Positions 46,038-54,853 of a stretch of DNA of 64,000 nucleotides are shown here, one piece after another. The DNA is from Amycolatopsis thermophila (GTDB taxonomy: Bacteria; Actinomycetota; Actinomycetes; Mycobacteriales; Pseudonocardiaceae). A program made the position numbers and the translations under genes. The number at the start of each line of letters is the position of its first letter. The first letter of the stretch is position 1. A model generated the notes under the pieces. It did not search any database. It was not told the origin of the DNA and saw only the letters and a list, made by a program, of their open reading frames with translations. The stretch lies in assembly GCF_030814215.1 (NCBI RefSeq), contig NZ_JAUSUT010000001.1, forward strand, positions 2,728,001-2,792,000. Reading direction: 5' to 3'.

Positions 46038-46067
46038 GCGCAGTTCGGGTAAAGCGGGGCGGAAGAG

Positions 46068-46096
46068 GCCGCCGGGGGATTCCCGGCGGCTTTTTT
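46068..46096 (+). terminator. Rho-independent terminator of lsr2
   Basis: Stem GCCGCCGGG / CCCGGCGGC (9 bp, 5-nt loop) followed by six T residues, 30 bp after the lsr2 stop. Confidence 0.95.
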
Positions 46097-46200
46097 CATC
46101 GCCGCCGTAGGTTGAACGCAGTTCTGTCCCGGCCGGTGATTCGCGTGGCGCTGTCGCTTTTGTTCAAGACGACCGCGCCGTGATTCGGCTGAATGGACGC

Positions 46201-46782
46201 ATGACCGACCTTCGACCCGTGCTGACCGCGGCGGCGGAGCAGTTCACCGGGCTCCTCCGTCAGATCGAACCCGCACAACTCGGCAACCGGACCCCGTGCA
46301 CCGAATACGACGTCCGGACCCTGCTCAACCACCTCCTGTACTGGGGCCCGTGGCTCGAGGCGGCGCTCCGGCGGGAGCCGGCGCCGTCCGTGTCCGGCGG
46401 CGAGCGGGACGTGGATCTCACACAGGGTGACTGGCTGGGTGATCTGTGCACGCTTGTGGATGGACTTGTGGATGCCTGCTCGCGACCGGGCGCGCTCGAG
46501 GGGACCACGAAGTTCGGCGGTTCGGAGATGCCGGCGCGGATGATCGCCGAGATGGTGCTGACCGAATGGGTCGTGCACGGCTGGGACCTCTCGCGAGCGA
46601 CCGGGCACCCGCTGGCGGTCGCCCCCGAGGTGGCGAAGGCGTTGTTCACCGCGGTTCAGGGGACGGCTGAGCAGGCGCGGGAGATGAAGGTCTTCGGCGC
46701 CGAGGTGCCGTGCGCCGAGGACGCCCCCGCGCTGGACCGCCTGCTGGCCCTCACCGGACGGGACCCGGCCTGGAGCCGCTGA
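46201..46782 (+). CDS. DinB/mycothiol-dependent-type TIGR03086 family protein
   Basis: 193 residues. The pattern is that of the TIGR03086/DinB helical-bundle family: TPCTEYDVRTLLNHLLYWG with a metal-binding His, and MVLTEWVVHGWDLSRATGHP with the second metal-binding His. Relatives use mycothiol as thiol cofactor for transfer or isomerisation, but the reaction here is unknown. ATG 46201 is chosen; a GTG 21 bases upstream is possible. It stands alone between lsr2 and the convergent FhuF gene. Confidence 0.85.
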   Translation: MTDLRPVLTAAAEQFTGLLRQIEPAQLGNRTPCTEYDVRTLLNHLLYWGPWLEAALRREPAPSVSGGERDVDLTQGDWLGDLCTLVDGLVDACSRPGALEGTTKFGGSEMPARMIAEMVLTEWVVHGWDLSRATGHPLAVAPEVAKALFTAVQGTAEQAREMKVFGAEVPCAEDAPALDRLLALTGRDPAWSR

Positions 46783-46798
46783 GCCCGTGTGGTGAAAG

Positions 46799-47536
46799 TC
46801 ACCGGCGGCAGGTTCGCGGGCAACCTTCGCACAGGGGCTGGTCCGGCAGCAGGTAGGAGAAGCAGCAGCTCTCCCGGCGCCGGGCCCAGCCCTCGCCCGT
46901 CCGGCGCAGCCGGGTCGAGGCCGTCAGGGGCGGGTGGCGCTCGTCGAGCACCAGGCCGGCGTCCGCGACACCGGCGTCCTCGTTTCCCGCGTACAACCCG
47001 GCCCACCACAGGGTGCTGTCGAGCGCGTCGGTCGCCGCGGCCCAGAGCATGCGGCGGCCGAGGCGGCTGAGCGGGGCGTAGGCCTGCACGAACTGGGCCG
47101 CGTGCGCGGTGTACCGGGCGCGCAGCACCGCGGCCAGCGCCTTCTCGTCGGCGACGACCGTCGCCTCCGGCAACCCGGCGCCCGGGTCGCCGGGCAGGCA
47201 GTAGAACTCCTCGCCCAGCACCGCCACCCCTTCCGGGTGCGGCCGGTCGGCGCACAGGCGGAAGGCGAGTTCGCCCGGCCGGAGCATCGGTACGCGCCGT
47301 TCGTGATGGAGCAGCAACGCACCGGTGAACGCCGGCACGTGCAGGTACCACGACATGACGAACCCGGCCGTCGTCCGTTCCGGTGCCTCGCCGAAGTGGT
47401 GCCGCAGCCATTCGGCGAGCAGCTTGCGCCACACGTCGAACCGCGCGGTGTCGGTCAGCAGGTCGCTGCAGCGCTGCCAGGTGCCCGTCGTGGGCACGTC
47501 GGTGCGCACCTCCATGCGGTTCTGCAGGCCCGCCAC
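46799..47536 (-). CDS. FhuF-type 2Fe-2S siderophore-iron reductase
   Basis: 245 residues. The C-terminus carries CC-(x10)-C-(x2)-C (ESCCFSY, then LCEGC), exactly the 2Fe-2S ligand spacing of FhuF ferric-siderophore reductases. The rest is a helical domain (FVMSWYLHVPAFTGALLLHH). An IdeR box stands 73 bp upstream, so expression should rise under iron limitation. The GTG 47536 start lacks a good ribosome site. An AGGGAGG lies about 55 nt further upstream, just ahead of an in-frame ATC, so a longer protein with a rare start codon is possible. Confidence 0.87.
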   Translation of the reverse strand: MAGLQNRMEVRTDVPTTGTWQRCSDLLTDTARFDVWRKLLAEWLRHHFGEAPERTTAGFVMSWYLHVPAFTGALLLHHERRVPMLRPGELAFRLCADRPHPEGVAVLGEEFYCLPGDPGAGLPEATVVADEKALAAVLRARYTAHAAQFVQAYAPLSRLGRRMLWAAATDALDSTLWWAGLYAGNEDAGVADAGLVLDERHPPLTASTRLRRTGEGWARRRESCCFSYLLPDQPLCEGCPRTCRR

Positions 47537-47608
47537 CCTGGTGACGGACGCCCCGAGGGTGCCCGGCGCGGTGTCGATGGGGACCTCCCTGCTGCTCCGT
47601 CCGAGTGG

Positions 47609-47627
47609 TTAGGTTGGCCTTACCTTA
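47609..47627. promoter_or_regulatory. IdeR/DtxR iron box
   Basis: TTAGGTTGGCCTTACCTTA matches the 19-bp actinobacterial iron box TTAGGTTAGGCTAACCTAA at 14 of 19 positions, including both half-site cores TTAGGTT and ACCT-A. It lies between the FhuF gene (minus) and clpC (plus), nearer to FhuF. The rest of the 376-bp gap (47537-47912) shows no gene; a CTACAGT near 47833 may be part of the clpC promoter. Confidence 0.88.
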
Positions 47628-47912
47628 CTCAATCCGGTGGGGAGCGCCAGTCCGGTCCCCGGAACGAGGTGTTCGCGGTGAGCGGACAAACCGGGGCTTG
47701 CGGAATCGCCGGGAGAAGTCCCGCGTTGCACAGTTACGTCAGCTACCAGCGCAGACGTCGAGCCGGGGTCGTCCGGCACCTACATCAGCTGTGACCCGAT
47801 TCGCCCCTGTGGTAGTCCGGCGCGACCGCATGGCTACTACAGTGGACTCACGGTGCTGAATCCATCGCGACGATGGGTGCTCACCGCCGGCGCAGCAGTC
47901 GAGGGAGTGGGA

Positions 47913-50465
47913 ATGTTCGAGAGGTTCACCGACCGCGCGAGGCGGGTGGTCGTCCTGGCCCAGGAAGAGGCCCGGATGCTCAACCACAACTACATCGGCA
48001 CCGAGCACATCCTCCTGGGCCTGATCCACGAGGGTGAGGGTGTCGCCGCCAAGGCGCTCGAATCGTTGGGTATCGCGCTGGAGGGCGTGCGTCAGCAGGT
48101 CGAGGAGATCATCGGCCAGGGCCAGCAGGCCCCGAGCGGGCACATCCCGTTCACCCCGCGAGCCAAGAAGGTGCTCGAGCTGTCGCTGCGCGAGGCGCTG
48201 CAGCTCGGCCACAACTACATCGGCACCGAGCACATCCTGCTCGGCCTCATCCGCGAAGGCGAAGGCGTGGCCGCGCAGGTCCTCGTCAAGCTGGGCGCGG
48301 ACCTCAACCGGGTGCGCCAGCAGGTGCTGCAGCTGCTGTCCGGTTACCAGGGCAAGGAGCCGGCCGAGGCCGGCGCCGGCCGCGGCGAGGGCGCCCCGTC
48401 CTCCTCGCTCGTGCTCGACCAGTTCGGCCGCAACCTCACCCAGTCGGCGCGTGAGGGCAAGCTGGACCCGGTCATCGGGCGCGGCAAGGAGATCGAGCGG
48501 GTCATGCAGGTGCTGTCCCGCCGCACCAAGAACAACCCGGTGCTGATCGGCGAGCCCGGCGTCGGCAAGACCGCCGTCGTCGAGGGCCTGGCCCAGAACA
48601 TCGTCAAGGGCGAGGTGCCCGAGACGCTGAAGGACAAGCAGCTCTACACGCTGGACCTGGGCTCCCTGGTCGCCGGTTCCCGGTACCGCGGTGACTTCGA
48701 AGAGCGCCTGAAGAAGGTGCTCAAGGAGATCAAGACCCGCGGCGACATCATCCTGTTCATCGACGAGCTGCACACGCTCGTCGGCGCGGGTGCCGCCGAG
48801 GGCGCGATCGACGCCGCGTCGATCCTCAAGCCGATGCTGGCCCGTGGCGAGCTGCAGACCATCGGTGCCACCACGCTCGAGGAGTACCGCAAGTACATCG
48901 AGAAGGACGCCGCGCTGGAGCGCCGCTTCCAGCCGATCCAGGTCGGCGAGCCCTCGCTCGAGCACACCATCGAGATCCTCAAGGGCCTGCGGGACCGCTA
49001 CGAGGCGCACCACCGCGTGTCGATCACCGACTCCGCGCTGGTCGCCGCGGCCACCCTGGCCGACCGGTACATCAACGACCGGTTCCTGCCGGACAAGGCG
49101 ATCGACCTGATCGACGAGGCCGGTGCCCGCATGCGCATCCGCCGCATGACGGCTCCGCCGGACCTGCGCGAGTTCGACGAGAAGATCGCCAAGGTGCGCC
49201 GCGACAAGGAGTCCGCGATCGACGCGCAGGACTTCGAGCGCGCCGCCCGGCTGCGCGACGAGGAGAAGAACCTCCTCGCGCAGAAGTCCGAGCGGGAGAA
49301 GCAGTGGAAGGACGGTGACCTGGACGTCGTCGCCGAGGTCGACGACGAGCAGATCGCCGAGGTCCTGGCCAACTGGACCGGCATCCCGGTGTTCAAGCTC
49401 ACCGAGGAGGAGACCACGCGTCTGCTCCGCATGGAGGACGAGCTGCACAAGCGGATCATCGGCCAGGAGGACGCCGTCAAGGCCGTCTCCCAGGCGATCC
49501 GACGCACCCGTGCCGGCCTGAAGGACCCGAAGCGCCCGTCCGGCTCGTTCATCTTCGCCGGCCCGTCCGGTGTCGGTAAGACCGAGCTGTCCAAGGCGCT
49601 GGCGGAGTTCCTGTTCGGCGAGGACGACGCGCTCATCCAGATCGACATGGGTGAGTTCCACGACCGCTACACCGCCTCGCGGCTGTTCGGTGCCCCTCCG
49701 GGGTACGTCGGCTACGAGGAGGGTGGCCAGCTGACCGAGAAGGTCCGCCGGAAGCCGTTCTCCGTGGTCCTGTTCGACGAGATCGAGAAGGCCCACCAGG
49801 AGATCTACAACACCCTCCTGCAGGTTCTGGAGGACGGCCGGCTCACCGACGGTCAGGGCCGCACGGTCGACTTCAAGAACACGGTGCTGATCTTCACCTC
49901 GAACCTGGGCACGTCGGACATCTCCAAGAGCGTCAGCCTGGGCTTCTCTTCCGGTAACGACGAGGGATCGCGTTACGAGAAGATGAAGCAGAAGGTCAAC
50001 GAGGAGATGAAGAAGCACTTCCGGCCCGAGTTCCTCAACCGGATCGACGACATCATCGTCTTCCACCAGCTCACCCAGGAGCAGATCATCGAGATGGTCG
50101 ACCTGATGGTGACGCGGGTGGAGACCCAGCTGAAGGCCAAGGACATGGCTCTCGAGCTGACCGACAAGGCGAAGGCGCTGCTGGCCAAGCGCGGCTTCGA
50201 CCCGGTGCTCGGTGCCCGTCCGCTGCGCCGGACCATCCAGCGGGAGATCGAGGACCAGCTGTCCGAGAAGATCCTGTTCGGCGAGGTCGAGCCGGGTCAG
50301 ATCGTGATCGTCGACGTCGAGGGCTGGAGCGGCAACCCCGAGGACCGCGACGAGGAGGCCCGCTTCGTCTTCCGCGGCGAGCCGAAGCCGTCCGACGTCC
50401 CCGACGCCCCGCCGGTGTCGATCGGCGCGGGCAGCCACGAGGACGACGCCGAAGGCGAGCGCTGA
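47913..50465 (+). CDS. clpC: ATP-dependent Clp protease ATPase subunit ClpC
   Basis: 850 residues. This unfoldase feeds proteins into ClpP. Two N-terminal repeats ([20 protein letters not shown] and [19 protein letters not shown]) form the adaptor-binding domain. D1 Walker A GEPGVGKT lies near 213-220. A UVR/M-domain coiled coil holds [21 protein letters not shown]2 Walker A GPSGVGKT lies near 550-557, followed by [20 protein letters not shown]. The sequence is nearly the same as mycobacterial ClpC1, the target of cyclomarin and ecumicin. ATG 47913 has GGGAG before it; an upstream GTG at 47853 would add 20 residues unlike the family. Confidence 0.98.
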   Translation: MFERFTDRARRVVVLAQEEARMLNHNYIGTEHILLGLIHEGEGVAAKALESLGIALEGVRQQVEEIIGQGQQAPSGHIPFTPRAKKVLELSLREALQLGHNYIGTEHILLGLIREGEGVAAQVLVKLGADLNRVRQQVLQLLSGYQGKEPAEAGAGRGEGAPSSSLVLDQFGRNLTQSAREGKLDPVIGRGKEIERVMQVLSRRTKNNPVLIGEPGVGKTAVVEGLAQNIVKGEVPETLKDKQLYTLDLGSLVAGSRYRGDFEERLKKVLKEIKTRGDIILFIDELHTLVGAGAAEGAIDAASILKPMLARGELQTIGATTLEEYRKYIEKDAALERRFQPIQVGEPSLEHTIEILKGLRDRYEAHHRVSITDSALVAAATLADRYINDRFLPDKAIDLIDEAGARMRIRRMTAPPDLREFDEKIAKVRRDKESAIDAQDFERAARLRDEEKNLLAQKSEREKQWKDGDLDVVAEVDDEQIAEVLANWTGIPVFKLTEEETTRLLRMEDELHKRIIGQEDAVKAVSQAIRRTRAGLKDPKRPSGSFIFAGPSGVGKTELSKALAEFLFGEDDALIQIDMGEFHDRYTASRLFGAPPGYVGYEEGGQLTEKVRRKPFSVVLFDEIEKAHQEIYNTLLQVLEDGRLTDGQGRTVDFKNTVLIFTSNLGTSDISKSVSLGFSSGNDEGSRYEKMKQKVNEEMKKHFRPEFLNRIDDIIVFHQLTQEQIIEMVDLMVTRVETQLKAKDMALELTDKAKALLAKRGFDPVLGARPLRRTIQREIEDQLSEKILFGEVEPGQIVIVDVEGWSGNPEDRDEEARFVFRGEPKPSDVPDAPPVSIGAGSHEDDAEGER

Positions 50466-50484
50466 CCTCGTAGCAGGCCGGGCG

Positions 50485-50516
50485 AGTGCCCCCAGGGAGC
50501 GATCCCTGGGGGCACT
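50485..50516 (+). terminator. Hairpin terminator of clpC
   Basis: A perfect 14-bp stem (50485-50498 with 50503-50516) with a GCGA loop starts 20 bases after the clpC stop. A short T-run appears only a few bases later, so efficiency is uncertain. Confidence 0.8.
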
Positions 50517-50589
50517 TCGCGTTTCCAGGGCCAGACGCGCCCGGTTTACGGCGCGTGCGGCTCCGTGCCGGCGCCGGCCCCGGCCGGCG

Positions 50590-50640
50590 GTTCTCCCCGA
50601 ACCGTTTCACCAGGCCCTTCGCCTGGATCGCCAAGGTCAT
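50590..50640 (-). pseudogene. 5' remnant of an ABC-transporter ATPase gene (DrrA type)
   Basis: On the minus strand AGGAGGAGG (50653-50645) stands 4 nt before ATG 50640. The first 17 codons read MTLAIQAKGLVKRFGEN, the standard N-terminus of daunorubicin-resistance-type ABC ATPases. After that the frame turns into Arg/Pro-rich nonsense and no Walker motifs follow. The natural ribosome site and start are intact but the gene body is missing, so I call it a truncated relic left by a deletion between clpC and the EEP gene. Confidence 0.75.
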
Positions 50641-50654
50641 GAAATCCTCCTCCT

Positions 50655-51662
50655 GTGTCGGAACCGACTCTCCCGGGTGAACCTGACAGCGCGCGCGCAG
50701 ACGACTGTCAGCCGCCGAAACGGCGTGACGGGAAAACTGGTCGTGTGGTCTTCTTCGCCGTTCTGGCCGCCGTGTTCGCGGTGTTCGCGGCGATGCGCCT
50801 GGCCGGTGTCGACGGCGGCCGGCTGACGTCGTCGCTGGTCGCGCTGACCCCGTACTGGGTCGTGTGCGGCCTGGTGCTGGCGGTCCTCACCCTCGCGCTC
50901 CGGCACTGGTGGATCGGCGGGATCGTGCTGGTGCTCGCCCTCGCCGTGGGTGGGGTGGTGCTGCCGCGCGCGTTCCCCGCGGCCCAGCCGCAGGTGCATG
51001 GCCGGACGCTGCGCGTGATGTCGTCGAACATGTATTTCGGCGAGGCCGATCCGCAGACCCTCGTCCGGCTCGTGCGGGACAACCAGGTCGACGTGCTGAA
51101 CCTGCTGGAGCTGACGCCGCAGGCGGTGTCCGCGCTCGAGGCGGCCGGGTTGTTCGACGTGCTGCCCCACCGCGTGCTGGAGCCGGCCCCGCGTGGCGCG
51201 GGGTCCGGGCTCGTGTCGCGGTACCCGGTGACCGAGCTGTCACTGGCCGGTCCGTCGGGTTTCGCGCAGCCGAGCGCGCGCCTGGACCTCGGTGGTGGCG
51301 TGTCCATCGAGGTCGTCGCCGTGCACCCGACCGCGCCGGTCGCGGACGCGGGCGCCTGGAAGTCGGAGATCGCCGGCCTGCCGCATCCCGCCCCCCACGG
51401 CCCGGTGCGCGTTCTGGCCGGCGACTTCAACGCGACCCTGGACCACGTCGCGTTGCGGAACCTGATCTCGACCGGCTACGCGGACGCGGGCAGCGCGCGG
51501 GGTGACGGGTTCACCGCGACCTGGCCGTCGAAGCTGCTGCCGCCCCCGGTCACGATCGACCACGTCCTGGTGGACCGGCGCGCGGCGGTGACTGGCTACC
51601 GCGTCTTCCCGATGCCGGACTCCGATCACAAGGCCGTGTTCGCCGCGATCACGCTCCCGTGA
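50655..51662 (+). CDS. Membrane-anchored endonuclease/exonuclease/phosphatase (EEP) family protein
   Basis: 335 residues. Three membrane helices (VVFFAVLAAVFAVFAAMRLA, YWVVCGLVLAVLTLALRHW, GIVLVLALAVGGVVLPRAF) precede an extracellular EEP domain: VMSSNMYFGEADPQ, NLLELTPQ (metal Glu), LAGDFNATLDH and VTIDHVLVDRR, PDSDHKAVFAAI. All catalytic residues (Asn, Glu, Asp, Asn, His) are present. Substrate unknown: a nuclease or phospholipid phosphodiesterase are both possible. The GTG 50655 start has no ribosome site because a relic gene start occupies the region; GTG 50745, just before the first helix, is a good alternative. Its end overlaps the LysR gene by 14 bases. Confidence 0.88.
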   Translation: MSEPTLPGEPDSARADDCQPPKRRDGKTGRVVFFAVLAAVFAVFAAMRLAGVDGGRLTSSLVALTPYWVVCGLVLAVLTLALRHWWIGGIVLVLALAVGGVVLPRAFPAAQPQVHGRTLRVMSSNMYFGEADPQTLVRLVRDNQVDVLNLLELTPQAVSALEAAGLFDVLPHRVLEPAPRGAGSGLVSRYPVTELSLAGPSGFAQPSARLDLGGGVSIEVVAVHPTAPVADAGAWKSEIAGLPHPAPHGPVRVLAGDFNATLDHVALRNLISTGYADAGSARGDGFTATWPSKLLPPPVTIDHVLVDRRAAVTGYRVFPMPDSDHKAVFAAITLP

Positions 51663-52533
51663 GCGGCGCCGGTTCGGTCGCGTGCCGGACGAAGCGCGCC
51701 ACGTCCGGCGAGGTCGTGGTGGACGGCCAGGCGATCCGCAGCTCGCTGGCGGACAGCCCGGTCACCGGCACCACGCTGACCCCGGTGAGCGGCAGTTCGG
51801 GCAGCAGCGTGATGGGCACGAAACCGACCGCCTGGCCGAGCCGGATCGCGCTGGTGTACTGGGCCGCGTCGCGCACGATCGGGCCCGCGCGCCAGTCGTG
51901 GTGGGCGAGGTCGGTGCCGGTCCAGTACGCGGTCTCGGCCGGGCCCACGTCCGCCCACTGCGGGAACGCCTCGCCCGCCAGTTCCGCGCGGTCGATCAGC
52001 TCGCGCCCGGCCAGCGGGTGGGACTGCGGCAGCAGGGCGACCCGCTCATCGCTGCGCACCGGATCGCTGTCCAGCCCGCGATCGTCGAACGGAGTGCGCA
52101 GCAGCGACACGTCGGCCGCGCCGGCGCGCAGCTCGTCGGCCTGGGTCGGCCAGTTGGCGACCGCGGCGCGGGCGGGCAGCCCGTTGCGGTACCGCACGTT
52201 GTAGGACTCCACGAGCCCCTGCAACACGTCGACGTCGCACGCTCGCGCGGTCACCCGCAGCTGGGGCCCTTCGCGGCCGAGCCGCGCCACCCGGGCGAGG
52301 GCGGCCCGCGCGTACTCGTCGACCCCGGGGGCGTCCTCGGCGAGCACTCGCCCGGCGGCGGTGAGTTCCGCGCCGTGGCGGCCTCGCACGAACAACGCGG
52401 TCCCCACCTCGTCCTCGAGGGCCCGGATCGCGCGGGACAGGGCCGGTTGCGTCATGCCCAGGCGCTGCGCCGCCGCGGTGAAGGTGCCTTCGGTGGCGCC
52501 GGCGAGGAAGTAGCGCAGGTGCTTGAGATCCAC
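51649..52533 (-). CDS. LysR-family transcriptional regulator
   Basis: 294 residues. The helix-turn-helix (LRYFLAGATEGTFTAAAQRL, then MTQPALSRAIRALEDEVGTA) and the linker LTAAGRVLAED are typical. The substrate domain runs from about residue 90 (VTARACDVDVLQGLVESYN, SHPLAGRELIDRAELAGEAF). The effector is unknown. It is divergent from an SDR gene with a perfect LTTR palindrome in the 85-bp gap, so it most likely controls that gene and itself. GTG 52533 is the first start consistent with the family N-terminus. Confidence 0.93.
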   Translation of the reverse strand: MDLKHLRYFLAGATEGTFTAAAQRLGMTQPALSRAIRALEDEVGTALFVRGRHGAELTAAGRVLAEDAPGVDEYARAALARVARLGREGPQLRVTARACDVDVLQGLVESYNVRYRNGLPARAAVANWPTQADELRAGAADVSLLRTPFDDRGLDSDPVRSDERVALLPQSHPLAGRELIDRAELAGEAFPQWADVGPAETAYWTGTDLAHHDWRAGPIVRDAAQYTSAIRLGQAVGFVPITLLPELPLTGVSVVPVTGLSASELRIAWPSTTTSPDVARFVRHATEPAPLTGA

Positions 52534-52545
52534 TCCGACAGGCTG

Positions 52546-52564
52546 CCATGCCGTGGCGGCATGG
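52546..52564. promoter_or_regulatory. LysR-type operator (T-N11-A palindrome)
   Basis: CCATGCC-GTGGC-GGCATGG is a perfect 7-5-7 palindrome that contains T-N11-A (T at 52549, A at 52561), the LTTR box. It lies 13 bp from the LysR start and 55 bp from the SDR start. Binding by the adjacent LysR is inferred from position. Confidence 0.8.
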
Positions 52565-52618
52565 ACCCATGTCAGCGGGGCTTTGGACGTTTTCCCGCTA
52601 CTCGGCTGAGGTCGAGGT

Positions 52619-53452
52619 ATGACACGCAAGGCGATCGTGACGGCAGGCACCCGGGGTCTCGGCTTCGAGGTGGCCGCGGAACTGTCACGGCGGGACCACG
52701 CCGTGACGATCATCGGACGGGACGTCGAACGCGGGAAGGAAGCGGCACAGGAGATCGGGGCGCGGTTCGTCCAGGCGGACCTGTCGGTGCTGGGTGAGGT
52801 GCGCGCGCTCGGGGCGCGGCTGGCCGAGGAGGGGCCGTGGCACCTCCTCGTCAACAACGTCGGCGGCATGTGGTCCACGCGGTGGGAGACGGCCGACGGC
52901 ATCGAGGCGAGCTTCGCGGTGAACCACCTGTCGCCGCTGGTGCTCACCGAGGCGCTGCTGGACTCCCTGGTCGCGGGGAGCCGGATCGTCGACGTGACCT
53001 CGTCGTCCATCCAGGCCGCGCTGATGCTCGGCACGCCGGTCTACGACGACGTCGATCCCGGTGAGTACTACGGCATGGCCGCGTCCGGGCGGGCGAAGCT
53101 CGCGCACCTGGCGTACAACCGGGACCTGGCTTCCCGGTTGCGCGGCAGCGGCGTCTCGGTGTTCGCCGCCGATCCCGGTGCCGCGGCGACGCCCAACGCG
53201 GCCGCGATGACGCCCGAGATCCTGCCGCCCCCGCTGCGCCCGCAGTGGGACCAGATCCGGCAGGGCGTCCAGCGGCCGGCGGCGGAGGCGGCCCGGTCGA
53301 TCGTGTTCGCGGCGACCGATCCGTCGCTCGAGGGCGAGACGGGCCTCGTGATCGACCCCGGGTGCCGGCCGTCGGAAGCACTGCGCTCGGCGCTCACCGG
53401 CGAGCTCGCGGCCGCGGCCACGTCATTGACCGAACGGGTTCTGAAGAGCTAG
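52619..53452 (+). CDS. Short-chain dehydrogenase/reductase with replaced catalytic tyrosine
   Basis: 277 residues. The Rossmann start VTAGTRGLGFEVAAELSRR (TAGTRGLG for TGxxxGIG), the NNVGG turn, and IVDVTSSSIQAA (Ser) fit the classical SDR family. The active-site YxxxK is not intact: the conserved YGxSKLAN block reads SGRAKLAH, with Ser in place of Tyr, though Lys remains. Either the enzyme uses another proton donor (a Tyr lies in GEYYGM a few residues before) or it is not a typical dehydrogenase. ATG 52619 lies 85 bp from the divergent LysR gene. A hairpin follows the stop. Confidence 0.88.
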   Translation: MTRKAIVTAGTRGLGFEVAAELSRRDHAVTIIGRDVERGKEAAQEIGARFVQADLSVLGEVRALGARLAEEGPWHLLVNNVGGMWSTRWETADGIEASFAVNHLSPLVLTEALLDSLVAGSRIVDVTSSSIQAALMLGTPVYDDVDPGEYYGMAASGRAKLAHLAYNRDLASRLRGSGVSVFAADPGAAATPNAAAMTPEILPPPLRPQWDQIRQGVQRPAAEAARSIVFAATDPSLEGETGLVIDPGCRPSEALRSALTGELAAAATSLTERVLKS

Positions 53453-53457
53453 TGCAG

Positions 53458-53501
53458 TACCGGATCCGGCCGCTCGGGGGGCGTGACGGCCGGATCCGGT
53501 A
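53458..53501 (+). terminator. Long-stem hairpin behind the SDR gene
   Basis: Perfect 15-bp arms TACCGGATCCGGCCG (53458-53472) and CGGCCGGATCCGGTA (53487-53501) with a 14-nt loop lie 6 bases after the SDR stop. Each arm also contains the self-complementary CCGGATCCGG. No T-run follows. Confidence 0.68.
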
Positions 53502-53618
53502 TGCCGACAGTTGCCATCGCACGGTGGCGCCCGTGCGGCCGCAACTGCTGGGTTAGAGGGGCGAACGGGCCGGGCGGGACGCGTGGGGCCCACGGTTCCA
53601 CCCGATCGAGTGGTTGGA

Positions 53619-54806
53619 TCAGTAGTCCTTGACCGCGTACGACCGCACGACCTGGTCGAACTGGTCGGCGCCGGCTTCGACGAGCACTTCGGCGGCCTCG
53701 CTGTCGCCCTCCGTCTGCGTCGTCTCCGCGCGGCGCATCCGCAGGTTCGCGACGGCCATGTCCTGGTTGGCCCGCACGTAGTCGCGGAGCTCGTTCTCGT
53801 AGGCGGGGAACGCGACGAGGTGGTCGCCGCCGCCGGCCTTGAGCTCCCCGGCCAGCACGTACGCGCCGACCAGCGCCATGCTGGTGCCCTGCCCGGACAT
53901 CGGCGAACCGCAGTAACCGGCGTCACCGAGCAGCACGACCCGGCCGCGCGACCACGAGTCCAGGTGGATCTGCGCGGCGGAGTCGAAGTGGAAGTCGGTG
54001 GCCGTGCGCGCCAGCTCCAGCAGCCGGGGCATCACCCAGCTGTCGCCGGCCAGTTTCTCGGCCAGGAGCGCCTTCTGCCCCTCGATGTCGCGGTAGTCGT
54101 ACTCGACCGGCTCGTCGGAGTCGAACATCAGGTAGGCGCGGGCCTCGGTGTTGCCGCGGGCGCTCATCACCATCCCGCCGCGCATCCCGTCGCCGGGCAT
54201 CTGGTGCATGACCTGCCAGCGGTCGAGGCCGAGGAAGTTCGGCACCGTGTACACGGCCATGTAGGTGCCCAGGTGGCTGATGAACCGCTCGGTGGGGCCC
54301 CAGACCAGGCGGCGGGTGTTCGAGTGCAGCCCGTCCGCGCCGACCACCAGGTCGAACGTGCGCCGCAGCCCGCTGTCGAACACCACACGGACCTCGTCGT
54401 CGTCCTGCTCGAGCGCGGCGATCGAGTCATCGTAGAGGTATTCGATCCCGTCACCGGCCGCTTCGGTGACGATCGCGACCAGGTCGTCGCGGAGGACCTC
54501 GATGTCGGGGCTGTCCAGGTCGCCGCCGGTGGCCGTGCGCTCGGTGGTGCGGTAGATCTCGTTGCCGTCCGGGTCGACCACCGACATGCCGCGCATCTCG
54601 GTGGTGCAGGCGCGCATTTTCTCCAGCACGCCCATGCGCTCGGCGACGTCGAGCGCCGGTCCGCGCACGTCGAGCGCCTGGCCGCCGGGGCGCGCGCCCG
54701 GTGCGCGCTCGACGACGGTCACCTCGAAGCCGTAGCGGGAGAGCCAGTGGGCGAGGGCGGGTCCGGCGATGCTGGCGCCGGAGATGAGGACCTTGGTGTT
54801 GTTCAT
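53619..54806 (-). CDS. FAD-dependent monooxygenase (PHBH/TetX-like)
   Basis: 395 residues. The FAD fold begins VLISGASIAGPALAHWLSRY (GxGxxG variant), VERAPGARPGGQALDVRG follows, the mid motif is LVVGADGLHSNTRRLVW, and the second FAD motif is VVLLGDAGYCGSPMSGQGTS. This is a class A flavin hydroxylase related to TetX and polyketide hydroxylases. The substrate is unknown; drug modification is a possibility only. ATG 54806; the next gene upstream (sirtuin) ends 47 bp away on the same strand and may be co-transcribed. Confidence 0.92.
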   Translation of the reverse strand: MNNTKVLISGASIAGPALAHWLSRYGFEVTVVERAPGARPGGQALDVRGPALDVAERMGVLEKMRACTTEMRGMSVVDPDGNEIYRTTERTATGGDLDSPDIEVLRDDLVAIVTEAAGDGIEYLYDDSIAALEQDDDEVRVVFDSGLRRTFDLVVGADGLHSNTRRLVWGPTERFISHLGTYMAVYTVPNFLGLDRWQVMHQMPGDGMRGGMVMSARGNTEARAYLMFDSDEPVEYDYRDIEGQKALLAEKLAGDSWVMPRLLELARTATDFHFDSAAQIHLDSWSRGRVVLLGDAGYCGSPMSGQGTSMALVGAYVLAGELKAGGGDHLVAFPAYENELRDYVRANQDMAVANLRMRRAETTQTEGDSEAAEVLVEAGADQFDQVVRSYAVKDY

Positions 54807-54853
54807 GCCGCAAGCGTGCTGGGCGCCGCTGACCACCCGCTGACAGCCGGCTG

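Noticed and set aside
50086-50640. 184-codon minus-strand ORF as a full ABC-transporter protein
   Set aside because: Only the first 17 codons resemble the family; the rest runs antisense through the clpC terminator and 3' end without Walker motifs.
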